Below are positions 8,891 through 15,809 of a stretch of DNA of 26,965 nt, piece after piece. Positions within the stretch are counted from its first letter, which is position 1, and the number at the start of each line of letters is the position of its first letter. Position numbers and translations under genes: made by a program. The notes beneath the pieces are model-generated. The model saw only the letters and a program-made list of their open reading frames with translations, was not told where the DNA came from and searched no databases. The stretch covers positions 1-26,965 of the forward strand of contig CALEYM010000292.1 of NCBI GenBank assembly GCA_937926185.1, read 5' to 3'. The stretch comes from an uncultured Bacteroidota bacterium. GTDB lineage: Bacteria > Bacteroidota > Bacteroidia > Chitinophagales > Saprospiraceae.

Positions 8891-10456
8891 TTAAAATTGG
8901 GTGATCGTTTTACGTGATTCAAGGATGTGGTTCAGGGGTACAAGGAATTGATTGCGAAAGACTTGCTGTTGCCAGTCTTTTATTTCTTTTACCGCCATCT
9001 GTTGTACTTCGGGTAAAATGCCCAAATGGAAGTGCATGCCCAGGTGCAGCATTTTTACAAAATCCTGGTGGTGGTATCCGTTTTGTTGCATACCGGACAA
9101 GGTTTTCAGCACATGCCGGCTCAGGGGCAACGACCACACCCAGCCTTTGCGCCGGAGCGCATCCCAGAGGAAATCCGGGAGTTGTTTGGAATTGTTTTCG
9201 ATAATGAAGGCTTCCAGTTCGCCGTCACTCAGGGCATTGAGCATAAAATAGTTGGATGCGTCGGGCAGGTAGTCGTCGAGAAAAGCCCGGATTCCGGGTT
9301 TGTATTGGGAGCGGGCGAGTGCCTGGGCGAGGTGTTCGAGCAGCGGCAGTTTATTTTTTTTGAATTTTTCTTCTGCCGCCGCAAACGTTTTAATGATCTC
9401 CGGCCAGGTCAGGCCGGCGGCTTGTTCCCAAACGGCGGGGTGCAGGCGACGAAGCAGTTCGGAAAACCAGTAGGCTGTGTCCGGCACGCCGCTGGCCGGG
9501 CTGCCGCTTTCCATGCCGAGGCGTTCGCATGCAACATCCGGCGCCAGAAAGCCGTCGGGTTTGTCCGGAATTTGCAGTACCGTTTTACGCTGCATGCCCA
9601 GCATGGATTTTTGCGCGATAAAATAAGGCTGGAGTTGCGCCGCGATTTCCCGCGCCAGGCCAGATTCCGCATCCATCAGCAACAGATCGGTGGCCAGTTG
9701 TTTGATCTCTTCAAGAATGGCCTTCGATTTGTCTTTTTGATTTGACATTTCTGCCAGTACGGTCTCCACAAATGTCGATTCGCCTGTTTGTGGGTTAATG
9801 TGCAGGATTTTAAGCAGTTCCTTGCGTTCGCGGCTGTTGGTTTCTCCGGTCCAGCTTTGCAGGATCAGTTCGAAGGCCAGGCCGGGGTCGCGCTGACGCA
9901 AATCCTGAAGATATTGCCGGCGTTCGCTGTTGCTGCCATCTGTCCAAAGGGCATCCGGGTTGGGCGGTGTCAGAAAGTTCCAGGCCGGGTTAAATTGCTG
10001 CATCCACCGGCCCCGCTCACCGGCTACGGCGGCAACAAGGTCTTGCAAACCTTTAAAAGGCGGTTGCAGACAGAGGTTCAATGCCGGCACGAGTTGTGCA
10101 GGCGGCAGTATCCAGCCGCACGCGGCAAGCGTTTCGAAGTACAGCGCAAGGATATCGGCCCGTTTATTTTTATTTTCCAATTCGTTGGCCAGGAAACGCT
10201 GCGCCGGCACCGGACACACCCCCCGGGTTTCGGCAGGGGCGGGATTTAGCACCGGCAACGGCGTTTTTTCGGGCAGCGTACCGGCATTTTCGTACACGTA
10301 AGTCAGCGCCGCCGCCGTGTAGAACCAGGCTTCCCGGTCATTGGGATCGGCGCCCGACATGCGCCGGCGCACGGCCCCGGGCAGGACGGATTCCGGCAAA
10401 GGCATTTTTTCGGTGCCGAGCAGGGCGATTTTGACGAGTTCAGGCCAGCAGCGCAT
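8891..10456 (-). CDS. DUF5691 family protein
   Basis: 521 residues from the ATG at 10456, whose product opens MRCWPELVKIALLGTEKMPL, a start typical of DUF5691. A longer open frame reaches 10621, but its extra part runs back into the SWIM gene and is made partly of the heptamer repeat (FIIHHSSL), so it is not used. The protein is helical throughout; a region with LRQRDPGLAFELILQSW followed by SRERKELLKIL resembles helical-repeat segments seen in this family. No catalytic motif, signal peptide or membrane segment is visible. It lies 47 nt after the SWIM gene and 5 nt before the MoxR gene. Its role is unknown; by context it is a structural or adaptor partner of the MoxR/VWA complex. I do not recall an E. 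coli yeh counterpart for it. Confidence 0.8.
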   Translation of the reverse strand: MRCWPELVKIALLGTEKMPLPESVLPGAVRRRMSGADPNDREAWFYTAAALTYVYENAGTLPEKTPLPVLNPAPAETRGVCPVPAQRFLANELENKNKRADILALYFETLAACGWILPPAQLVPALNLCLQPPFKGLQDLVAAVAGERGRWMQQFNPAWNFLTPPNPDALWTDGSNSERRQYLQDLRQRDPGLAFELILQSWTGETNSRERKELLKILHINPQTGESTFVETVLAEMSNQKDKSKAILEEIKQLATDLLLMDAESGLAREIAAQLQPYFIAQKSMLGMQRKTVLQIPDKPDGFLAPDVACERLGMESGSPASGVPDTAYWFSELLRRLHPAVWEQAAGLTWPEIIKTFAAAEEKFKKNKLPLLEHLAQALARSQYKPGIRAFLDDYLPDASNYFMLNALSDGELEAFIIENNSKQLPDFLWDALRRKGWVWSLPLSRHVLKTLSGMQQNGYHHQDFVKMLHLGMHFHLGILPEVQQMAVKEIKDWQQQVFRNQFLVPLNHILESRKTITQF

Positions 10457-10463
10457 GTTTTTT

Positions 10464-10484
10464 AATGATGAATGATGAATGATG
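10464..10484. repeat. Heptamer tandem repeat AATGATG x3
   Basis: Three perfect copies of AATGATG in a row, followed by AATA. On the coding strand this is TTCATCATTCATCATT just ahead of the DUF5691 start codon (ATG at 10454-10456), so the tract occupies the 5' leader where a ribosome would load. A change in copy number would shift spacing by 7 nt but would not change the preferred reading frame. Similar heptamers are common in intergenic DNA of some bacteria, so it may be only a dispersed repeat. Confidence 0.8.
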
Positions 10485-10503
10485 AATATCGGTTTTTCGG
10501 GGT

Positions 10504-11859
10504 TTAGATGAGTATATATTGACCACTTGTTGAAATATAACCCAGTGGCACTACTTTGTTTCCACTTCGGAGCACAAAACAGTTTAACGGCATGCCGCCG
10601 GAAACGGCCAATAATTGCCATATTTTCTCTATTTCGGTTGCCGGATCGATGGCCAGGAGCAGACCCTCCCGGTCGCGTAGAAACCAGCCGCGCTGATCAG
10701 TAACCAAGGTCAGGTCGGCGATGTACTGCGGATACTGGTCGGCCCAGGGTGATTTGGCGAGCCATTCGGCGGCCTGGCGGTGGGCGGCCTCCCAGCCGTC
10801 GAGCGGTTCAACCAATGTCTGCGTTTGTGCATTTACGGCGCCCTGCTGTTTGATTTGTGCGCGATAAGGCAGGTTGGAAGGGTAAAAAGCCAGGGTAGCC
10901 CGCAGGAATGTGCCTGGCAGTACGGGAACGGCAATGGGCAGATGCGCCGGCGCATATTCTACCAGCAGGGCCTGGCGCCCGCTTTGTGTGCCGAACAACC
11001 ATACGCGCAGCATGTTCAGGTTGTCGTCGAGGGCTTCCTGTTTTTTACCGAGCACCAGCCAGTCGTCGGTCACACATTCGGCAGCAGGGTTTTCCAGCAG
11101 GTCTTTTTTGCTTTGTGACCAGCCGACCAGGCTTTTGATCTGTTCCTGCACCGGTGCTTCCTGCGCGTCCATTCGGCGGAAAGCTTCAATGAGCAACCAG
11201 GTTTTGACGGCGTTCTCCAATACTTCGGAGTGCCAGGTATTGCCGCCCAGGTAGTTAATTTTGTTGAAGTTGCGTACCCAGTTGGCCAAGCCGCCGGCCT
11301 TGGCGTCGATCATGCGGCGCACCACTTTTTCATAGTAGGCTTCGCCTTTTTCCGGTACGCTGAGCAGGCCGCCGCGCAGCAGGTCGCGCAGGAGCAATTC
11401 CAGTTCGGCGGCGCCGGCCTGTGCGGCCGACAGGCGTTCGTCGGCGCGTTTGGCTTTATCCTTTGCCTTTTTTTCATCGGTTTGCGAAGAGGTCGAAGTC
11501 GTTTCATCGCTTGTTTTACCGGCGTTGGCAGCGCGTTTGTCCATCCACTCCGACACCCATCCGGGTTCCGGCGTCCCGCTTTTGACCGCATCGGGATCGT
11601 CGGCGAACACAAACATCAGACCCAAACCGTGTTTGCAGGGAAATTTCCGGCTGGGACAACTGCACCGGAAGGCGAGGGATACCAGGTCGACTTGTGTACG
11701 GTAGGGGTCTTTGCCTGAGCCCTGCACTTCGCCCCATAAAACGCGGTCGTTGTGGGCAAGGGTCAGCCACAGGCGACGATTAGCAAGTTGGCGGCCGGCC
11801 TTCAGGGAGGGCGGGTCGGGAGCGAGTTGGGCGACTTGCGTTTCGGTGAGGCGGTTCAT
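10504..11859 (-). CDS. SWIM zinc finger family protein
   Basis: 451 residues from the ATG at 11859. A SWIM-type zinc site is present near the N-terminus: Cys66-x-Cys68 (FRCSCPS) and Cys75-x-His77 (PCKHG), the CxC-x(n)-CxH form. SWIM domains bind DNA or proteins. Next comes a lysine/threonine-rich linker (about 110-145), then helical and mixed segments of unknown role. The frame stays open to 11910, but the promoter at 11882-11911 lies inside that extension, which decides for the shorter start and gives a leader of roughly 15 nt. It is the first gene of the six-gene minus-strand unit and corresponds to E. coli YehQ by domain and context (recalled). Likely cytoplasmic; inferred to give the MoxR/VWA complex its nucleic-acid or protein target specificity. 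Confidence 0.88.
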   Translation of the reverse strand: MNRLTETQVAQLAPDPPSLKAGRQLANRRLWLTLAHNDRVLWGEVQGSGKDPYRTQVDLVSLAFRCSCPSRKFPCKHGLGLMFVFADDPDAVKSGTPEPGWVSEWMDKRAANAGKTSDETTSTSSQTDEKKAKDKAKRADERLSAAQAGAAELELLLRDLLRGGLLSVPEKGEAYYEKVVRRMIDAKAGGLANWVRNFNKINYLGGNTWHSEVLENAVKTWLLIEAFRRMDAQEAPVQEQIKSLVGWSQSKKDLLENPAAECVTDDWLVLGKKQEALDDNLNMLRVWLFGTQSGRQALLVEYAPAHLPIAVPVLPGTFLRATLAFYPSNLPYRAQIKQQGAVNAQTQTLVEPLDGWEAAHRQAAEWLAKSPWADQYPQYIADLTLVTDQRGWFLRDREGLLLAIDPATEIEKIWQLLAVSGGMPLNCFVLRSGNKVVPLGYISTSGQYILI

Positions 11860-11881
11860 CAGTGCGGCAATGCGTTCGGGG

Positions 11882-11911
11882 CAAATGTAACAAGGGAATT
11901 TTTGAAACAAA
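11882..11911 (-). promoter_or_regulatory. Bacteroidota-type promoter of the SWIM-MoxR-VWA unit
   Basis: On the minus strand TTTG (11908-11911) is followed by 18 bases and then TACATTTG (11882-11889), a match to the Bacteroidota consensus TTTG...TAnnTTTG. Transcription would begin about 15 nt before the ATG at 11859, which fits the chosen SWIM start. It is the only good match seen upstream of the unit. Confidence 0.6.
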
Positions 11912-11974
11912 ATAAATTGTTTTAAAAATTTAAACTGTTTAAAAACTGCTTGTACGGCGGCAAAATTATTGGAT
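11912..11974. promoter_or_regulatory. AT-rich core of the divergent intergenic region
   Basis: Between the SWIM promoter and the mutS-like promoter the sequence is almost all A and T and holds an imperfect direct repeat, TGTTTTAAAAA (about 11919-11929) and TGTTTAAAAAC (about 11938-11948). It could bind a regulator shared by the two divergent units, but no known operator was recognised. Confidence 0.3.
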
Positions 11975-11982
11975 TAGTTTTG
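11975..11982 (+). promoter_or_regulatory. -7 element ahead of the MutS-like gene
   Basis: TAGTTTTG matches TAnnTTTG and is followed by CCGCCCTT. A TTG at 11950-11952 is a possible upstream element (22-base spacer, slightly long). Its position, 36 nt before the ATG at 12019, argues against the TTG start at 11950. Confidence 0.45.
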
Positions 11983-12018
11983 CCGCCCTTATTGCTTTTT
12001 GGTTACCGCCCATCGCCG

Positions 12019-13797
12019 ATGCATCCATACCAAACCGCGCTTCAGCGCTACCAATCCCTGCTCCGCCGCGCCACCCAAAACGATACCCGGCTCGGCGCCT
12101 TACGCCTGGCCGCGGCCGTAGCGGTCATCCTGCCTGGCGTACAATATTATAAAACCGGCGAGATCGTTTATGCAGTTCTGGCCTTTGCAGGCGCTGTCTT
12201 GTTTTTATACCTCGTACGCCGGCATGCGGCGGTGACCCGGCAGAAGCAGGTTTACCGGCAACTGGTGCAGATCAACGAACATGAATTAGCCGCGCTGGAA
12301 AGCGATCTTTCCCACTTTGCCGACGGCGCGCAGTACGTCGACGCCGATCATCCGCACACCTACGACCTGGATATTTTTGGTAAAAACTCCCTGTTCCAAT
12401 ACCTCAACCGCACGGCTAATGCCATCGGGTCGGACCGGTTGGCGCAGTATTTTTTACGGGAACAGACTAAAACGGAAATTTACGATACCCAGGAAGCTGT
12501 CCGCGACCTGGCGCCCCGGCTCCAATGGCGGCAGGAATACCTCGCAGAAGGGCAACTGCACGCCGACCGGGAGGCCGCTTACCGCAAACTGCTCGCCTGG
12601 GCCGGACAGCCCCTTCGCCTTACCCCACTGCCGTTGCGCATCTTTTTTTACGCGCTGACCATCGGCGCCGCGCTCGCCGGCCTCGCCCTGATGGCAAGCC
12701 CAAGCCCCGAACTCTGGAAAACGTTTAAGATTCTGACAGCGGTCAACCTGGTGGTCGTGGTAGCCCACGTCAAAAAGATCAAAACCGAACTGGAGCAGGT
12801 AAACGCCATGCACCAAATCGTGGGACAGTATGGCTATTTATTGCAATATATTGAAAAAGAATCGTTTGTGGCAGAAAAGTTAAAGCGGCTTCAAAACGAA
12901 TTAAACTCCGGCGGCCGGCCGCCAAGTGAGGCCATATTACAATTGTCCAGCCTCTTGCATCAGATGGAGTCGGTGCAGAACCTGCTTGGGGCGCTGATCT
13001 TCAACAGCCTTTTCATCTATCACATACACGTTCTGCTTGCCCTGGAAAAATGGAAGATGCGCTATGCGGCGCACATCAAAACCTGGATCGAAGGTACCGG
13101 CGAGATGGAGGCGCTGAGTAGCCTGGCGCATTTTGCTTACAACAATCCGGATTTTGTATTCCCGGAGATCACCGACACCGTGCAATTGAATATGAAAGCC
13201 CTGGGGCATCCCCTGATCCCGGCAGCCAAACGGGTGTGTAACGATATTCAGTTTGAAAAACCCGGTTTCGTGATCCTCACCGGTTCCAACATGTCGGGAA
13301 AAAGCACTTTCCTCCGCACCCTCGGCATCAATTTGCTGCTGGCCAAAACCGGGGCGCCGGTGTGCGCCGCATCGTGCAGCGTTTATCCTTTTGAGATTTT
13401 TGTGTGTATGAAACTGAGCGACTCACTACACGACAACGAATCGTATTTCTACGCCGAACTGAAACGCCTGAGACGCATCATCGACCGGCTCGACGTGGGC
13501 TCAACCGCTTTTGTTCTGCTCGACGAAGTGCTGCGCGGCACCAACTCCAACGACAAACTGTCGGGCACGCTCGGCCTGGTGGAAACCATGGTGCAGCGCA
13601 AAGCCACCGGCGTGCTCGCTACGCACGACCTGAATGTATGCGACCTGGCAGATAAACACCCCGCTTATTTGCGCAACATGTGTTTTGAAGTGGAAATGAC
13701 GGCCGACAACCTCTTGTTCGACTACAATCTCCGCGACGGGGTTTGCGTGAACAAGAGCGCCTCGTTTTTAATGAAGAAAATGGGGGTGATTGGGTGA
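12019..13797 (+). CDS. Membrane-anchored MutS-like ATPase
   Basis: 592 residues from the ATG at 12019; an in-frame TTG at 11950 lies upstream of the promoter and is rejected. The C-terminal part is a MutS-type ABC ATPase: Walker A GSNMSGKST at 422-430, Walker B LLDEVLRGT with Asp502-Glu503, and the downstream ATHDL switch. The N-terminal mismatch-reading domain of true MutS is absent. Instead there are two hydrophobic pairs, about 25-41 with 48-66, and about 206-224 with 233-248, suggesting four membrane helices, and then a helical lever/core region. This architecture is common in Bacteroidota and is usually annotated as a mismatch repair protein, but a repair role is doubtful for a membrane form lacking domain I. 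It is divergent from the SWIM-MoxR unit and followed after 85 nt by the MpaB-family gene. Confidence 0.88.
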   Translation: MHPYQTALQRYQSLLRRATQNDTRLGALRLAAAVAVILPGVQYYKTGEIVYAVLAFAGAVLFLYLVRRHAAVTRQKQVYRQLVQINEHELAALESDLSHFADGAQYVDADHPHTYDLDIFGKNSLFQYLNRTANAIGSDRLAQYFLREQTKTEIYDTQEAVRDLAPRLQWRQEYLAEGQLHADREAAYRKLLAWAGQPLRLTPLPLRIFFYALTIGAALAGLALMASPSPELWKTFKILTAVNLVVVVAHVKKIKTELEQVNAMHQIVGQYGYLLQYIEKESFVAEKLKRLQNELNSGGRPPSEAILQLSSLLHQMESVQNLLGALIFNSLFIYHIHVLLALEKWKMRYAAHIKTWIEGTGEMEALSSLAHFAYNNPDFVFPEITDTVQLNMKALGHPLIPAAKRVCNDIQFEKPGFVILTGSNMSGKSTFLRTLGINLLLAKTGAPVCAASCSVYPFEIFVCMKLSDSLHDNESYFYAELKRLRRIIDRLDVGSTAFVLLDEVLRGTNSNDKLSGTLGLVETMVQRKATGVLATHDLNVCDLADKHPAYLRNMCFEVEMTADNLLFDYNLRDGVCVNKSASFLMKKMGVIG

Positions 13798-13882
13798 AAT
13801 TTTGAAAACAAAATATTTCCGCATTAATTATCCGCAAAAAATCGCACATTAGCGCATCTTTCTGTGTCATCCCTGTAGCGCA

Positions 13883-15064
13883 ATGAAACATGAGCCTCTG
13901 TTGCCCCCTGAAACCCTGCGGGAAGCCCGGCATATTACCGACCCCGTAGCCGATGCCGTTGTGGACCGGATATTGGCCGAAGACGTGGTCAAAATCAACG
14001 ACGTTTTCAATATTATTACCCGTAACCGCGACCTGGCCGGCGCCGATTTGCCGCCTGATGTGCGCGCTTATTTCAAAGAACAAGGCACATTGCCGCCCTG
14101 GATGGATACGGAGCTCGTTGCCATCGGCCAAGATGTGTTCCGAAGGTATGGTATCGAGGTGTCGATCCTGCTCAATTATCTTTCCCTGCCCACGGCGTAT
14201 GCCTGCCCGAAAGGCGCCAAAGTATTGTTTGCCACCGGCCGCCTCACGGAAAAGGACGGAAATATCGACCGGTTGGCTTACCGGCTGATGGAAACGGCGC
14301 AGTTTGTAGTAGATGTCATGCAGCCCGGCGCTTTCGAACCGGAATCCAACGGTATCGAAGCCGCGTTGAAAATCCGCTTGATCCACGCTTCCATCCGGCA
14401 TTTTTTGCGGACAAAGGGCAACTGGAATGTGGCTGAAAATGGTGAACCGATCAACCAGGAGGACATGGCAGGCACCCTGCAATCGTTTTCGTCTATGGTC
14501 ATCCACGGCTTGTTGCAGATGGGCGTACCGCTCAGCGAGCGCGAACAGGAGGGGTATTACCACTGCTGGCGGGTGGTCGGACATCTGATCGGTATGCAAC
14601 CGGAAATGGTACCGAAAACTTATCCGGAGGGGCTGCGACTGGGTTTCCAGATATTGGAAGACCAGAAAGGCCGATCTGTCGAAGGCAGGGCATTAATGGA
14701 TGCGCTGGTGGATTTTATACTCTATCTGGAGCCGGTACATATTTTCGGACGGTACTTACCGGCGCTGATGATCCGGTATTTCGTTCACGATAATATCGGA
14801 GATGTGATCACATTGGGGAAAGTGCCCGAATTTTGGGAAAGGTTCTTGTACCGGGTGTTTCGTTTTTTCATATTTCTGCAAACCCTGTTTGGCCGCCCGC
14901 GACATCAATGGGTCAAAAATCACGTAGATGGCATGAAACACAGCTTCCTGCAAAAAATGCTGGATCGATTCAACCATCATAAAAAAATCTGGTTCGACAT
15001 CCCACCTTCCTTGCGCGACGACTGGAAGGTCGATGCTACGGGACGGATCGTTGGCCGGCAATAA
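13883..15064 (+). CDS. MpaB/rubber-oxygenase (Lcp-like, DUF2236) family protein
   Basis: 393 residues. The family includes latex-clearing protein Lcp, a haem b oxygenase that cuts polyisoprene, and fungal MpaB, which cleaves a farnesyl side chain. Visible family marks are LPPWMDTE at 70-77, RLIHASIR at 165-172 (His168 is the likely axial haem ligand) and the YHCWRVVGHLIGM stretch near 225-237, following a conserved NQEDMAGTL segment. No signal peptide is seen; a hydrophobic patch around FRFFIFLQTLFG near 330 may touch the membrane. The next gene, a putative membrane terpene cyclase, starts 15 nt downstream, so both are probably one operon. Inference: oxidation or cleavage of an isoprenoid lipid inside the cell; substrate unknown. 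Confidence 0.8.
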   Translation: MKHEPLLPPETLREARHITDPVADAVVDRILAEDVVKINDVFNIITRNRDLAGADLPPDVRAYFKEQGTLPPWMDTELVAIGQDVFRRYGIEVSILLNYLSLPTAYACPKGAKVLFATGRLTEKDGNIDRLAYRLMETAQFVVDVMQPGAFEPESNGIEAALKIRLIHASIRHFLRTKGNWNVAENGEPINQEDMAGTLQSFSSMVIHGLLQMGVPLSEREQEGYYHCWRVVGHLIGMQPEMVPKTYPEGLRLGFQILEDQKGRSVEGRALMDALVDFILYLEPVHIFGRYLPALMIRYFVHDNIGDVITLGKVPEFWERFLYRVFRFFIFLQTLFGRPRHQWVKNHVDGMKHSFLQKMLDRFNHHKKIWFDIPPSLRDDWKVDATGRIVGRQ

Positions 15065-15079
15065 CCAATTCCTGATCTT

Positions 15080-15745
15080 ATGTGGATAAACACCGTAGAT
15101 TACTCGATACCTGAACTCAGCCTCTGCGCGGCAGGCGCGGTCGGTTGGGTTTTGGTGTATGTTTTGATCATCCTCGAAACCCGCCGGCACAAGTTTGTCG
15201 AAATACCGCTTTTCGTGGCCTGCGGCGATATTGTTTGGGAGTTTTTGTGGGGTTTTGTATTTCACGACCGGATCAATATGGGGGAATTGTTTGTCTGGTC
15301 GTACCGGGCCTGGTTTTTAGTAGACATCGTCCTCTTTATCGGGCTTTGGCGCTATGGTTACAAACAATTTGATATAGCACTGTTCAGGCGTCATGCCAAA
15401 CCCATCATAGCCGGCTTGTGCCTGGCTTTTGCTGCTATTATCAGTGCCTTTGTTGTCAGTGAACTGGACAATCCAATGGGCGCCCAAACCGCGTATTTGC
15501 TCAATTTCGGTATTTCCACCCTGTACATCGCCAACTGGCTGCGTTTGCGCAACCGGCATCCGTTTTCCAAAGGTGTCGCCTGGGCAAAAATGCTGGGCAC
15601 CCTGGTCTACAGCATTTTTTTCCGCCTTCGTTTTCCGGAGTATTATTCCATACTGGCTTTAAGTGTGGTTATTTTCATGCTGGACTGCGCCTACCTTTGG
15701 TTACTTTACAATTATAAAGAGGAAACAGAAGTGATAACCGATTGA
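15080..15745 (+). CDS. Seven-helix membrane protein resembling Pyr4-type terpene cyclases
   Basis: 221 residues, almost entirely hydrophobic, with about seven membrane helices, the size and topology of the Pyr4/PaxB/AtmB family of membrane terpene cyclases. The two acidic residues essential in Pyr4 (Glu in a WE motif of an early helix, Asp in the last helix) have counterparts: Glu54 in GDIVWEFLWG and Asp202 in FMLDCAYLW. In fungi these enzymes cyclise epoxidised farnesyl chains on meroterpenoids. The gene begins 15 nt after the MpaB-like gene. No prenyltransferase or epoxidase gene is in view, so a full pathway cannot be claimed. It could instead be an unrelated small membrane protein; I rate the cyclase family at about two in three. 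Confidence 0.65.
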   Translation: MWINTVDYSIPELSLCAAGAVGWVLVYVLIILETRRHKFVEIPLFVACGDIVWEFLWGFVFHDRINMGELFVWSYRAWFLVDIVLFIGLWRYGYKQFDIALFRRHAKPIIAGLCLAFAAIISAFVVSELDNPMGAQTAYLLNFGISTLYIANWLRLRNRHPFSKGVAWAKMLGTLVYSIFFRLRFPEYYSILALSVVIFMLDCAYLWLLYNYKEETEVITD

Positions 15746-15809
15746 TTGTATGCCATATTTATGTGTGGGGTTGTCGCGTGACGCCTACCCGATTTACTAT
15801 TGACATACT

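Noticed and set aside
7593..8894. 433-codon open frame on the plus strand
   Set aside because: It covers the antisense of the MoxR gene and part of DUF5682; composition is that of a shadow frame.
10457..10621. N-terminal extension of the DUF5691 frame
   Set aside because: It would overlap the SWIM gene by over 100 nt and is encoded partly by the AATGATG repeat; the family start MRCWPELVKIALLG is at 10456.
11860..11910. N-terminal extension of the SWIM protein
   Set aside because: The promoter elements at 11882-11911 lie within it, so it is probably not transcribed.
11950..12018. TTG start for the MutS-like gene
   Set aside because: It precedes the -7 element at 11975-11982; the ATG at 12019 fits better.
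13796..13819. AT-rich dyad after the MutS-like gene as a terminator
   Set aside because: The imperfect stem (GAAATTTTG against CAAAATATTTC) has almost no G-C pairs and no following T-run, so stability would be poor.
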